64,000 bases of DNA from Obelidium mucronatum (lineage: Eukaryota > Chytridiomycota > Chytridiomycetes > Chytridiales > Chytriomycetaceae), in contig JAIVFH010000072.1 in the NCBI GenBank assembly GCA_025765595.1, positions 1 to 64,000 of the forward strand. The letters are read 5' to 3'. The translations under genes and the position numbers were made by a program. How positions within the stretch are numbered: position 1 is the first letter of the stretch; every line of letters starts with the position of its first letter. Positions 63,235 through 64,000 of this stretch are shown piece by piece. The notes under the pieces were generated by a model. The model was not told where the DNA came from. It saw only the letters and a list, made by a program, of their open reading frames with translations, and made no database searches.

Positions 63235-64000
63235 ATGGCAGCAGACCGGGACCAGCTCCGCCAGTATTGGGAAATTGGTACTTCGGATGACTCGGCCAAT
63301 GCGTCTTCACGGTACAAGACGCAGCCAGCACTGGCCATCAATATCAAAACCAAGAACACCAGACCTGGTTTCTCCGACTTTGCTACCGACTTCCGGATCA
63401 CGCCTGAGCCATCAACGAGTGCGCCTGTGCGAAGTCTTGTAACTCCGATCCCCATTGTTCCAATGGCGCGAACGAGGAGTGATCGAGGAGATAGTGAGTG
63501 TCTTCCAAACTCTTTGCCATCGACGCCAAGACTTGGCCAGAAGCGAATGGCTGCATTTGGAAGTAATGGAGGAGCAAGCAACGGAGGAGGATTGGTGGGC
63601 ACTCGGACTGTGAGAGGTCGTTGGAGTTGGTTGGGTGCCCTATGGACCAAGAAGGATGCGACAGCTGTCAAGGAGAATTCAACACAGGAGCGCTCTGTGG
63701 GAACTCCGCCAAGTTCGGTCCGACTCAAGAATTCGATGGGTCTTGGTACAGGCGGAAGTGACGATGATGTCATCCAGAGGGACTCTCTGACTCCAACACC
63801 AATTGAACCATCTTCTGCAACTGCTGCTACTACTCCAATGCCTCCTGAAATAGATGTGAAAAGATTCACCAACGGCTCATTGCCTGATCGCGATGCTTAC
63901 GATTACAAATCGGATTCGGTTTACAATTCTATGCAAAGACCCGAATCGTCAGCAGAAGGGTCTTATTTCAGCTTTGCAATTGGTCCTGATGAGTTACAAG
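63235..64000 (+). CDS. N-terminal part of a disordered protein (cut by window end)
   Basis: The frame opens at ATG 63235 (MAADRDQLRQYWEIGTSDDS) and stays open to the window end, about 255 residues. It is Ser/Thr/Pro-rich and probably disordered, with MARTRSDRGD, VRGRWSWLGALWTKKDA (a hydrophobic patch) and repeated SP/TP sites that could be kinase targets. A TTTTCAG acceptor-like site lies just before the start, so a 5' untranslated intron is possible. No family is recognised. It is only about 60 bases downstream of the GcvT stop and in the same direction. Confidence 0.55.
   Translation, partial: MAADRDQLRQYWEIGTSDDSANASSRYKTQPALAINIKTKNTRPGFSDFATDFRITPEPSTSAPVRSLVTPIPIVPMARTRSDRGDSECLPNSLPSTPRLGQKRMAAFGSNGGASNGGGLVGTRTVRGRWSWLGALWTKKDATAVKENSTQERSVGTPPSSVRLKNSMGLGTGGSDDDVIQRDSLTPTPIEPSSATAATTPMPPEIDVKRFTNGSLPDRDAYDYKSDSVYNSMQRPESSAEGSYFSFAIGPDELQ

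Overview
The window looks like nuclear DNA of a zoosporic (flagellated) fungus, most likely a chytrid. Genes are dense, with many introns of about 45-70 nt that have GT-AG ends. A fungal-type mitochondrial ATP synthase subunit h gene occurs together with a flagellar kinesin-2 gene and a CEP83-like basal-body gene. No tool was run; identifications rest on motif recognition in the conceptual translations.

Left end (1-11.9 kb) is repeat-derived. A degenerate tRNA-like Pol III sequence (about 187-262) is followed by a decayed, frameshifted Ty1/copia retrotransposon on the minus strand (450-6,360). Next comes an AT-rich accessory block (6.7-11.9 kb) of unrecognised genes, short palindromes built on CCAATAAT/ATTATTGG, a 30-bp tandem repeat and a 20-bp perfect palindrome. 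I suspect a second, unclassified mobile element here.

The 11.9-19.9 kb segment holds three secreted, probably GPI-anchored surface proteins: a head-to-head pair of diverged paralogues and a Thr/Pro-rich mucin-like protein with a 219-bp internal duplication. Between them lies a coiled-coil protein resembling the plant At4g15545 family.

From 20 kb on, the window is mostly housekeeping genes: APC4, a G3BP/Nxt3-like NTF2-RRM protein, ATP synthase subunit h, a small hypothetical gene, RidA, ATR kinase (10 kb), an OTUD6-like deubiquitinase, a large unidentified coiled-coil protein, a UBE2Z-like E2 with a second cysteine-less UBC-like domain, mitochondrial ribosomal protein uS5m, a very long Ser/Pro-rich protein with repeated KKPPIP motifs, kinesin-2, a CEP83-like protein, a 79-residue MLX-like bHLH protein, glycine cleavage T-protein, and the start of a disordered protein cut by the window edge. 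The most unusual gene is a membrane protein at 28.9-32.4 kb that joins a bacterial-type OpuAC-like substrate-binding domain to a Cys-rich segment and eight or nine membrane helices, a plausible chemoreceptor.

Genome-level patterns stand out. Five divergent gene pairs have start codons only 41-83 bp apart, often as an AT-rich core between GC-rich first exons. Long homopolymers lie in introns, nearly always as T on the sense strand. The genes do not form one pathway; shared themes are ubiquitin (APC4, OTU, E2, G3BP/Bre5-like), mitochondria (subunit h, uS5m, GcvT) and cilium (kinesin-2, CEP83).
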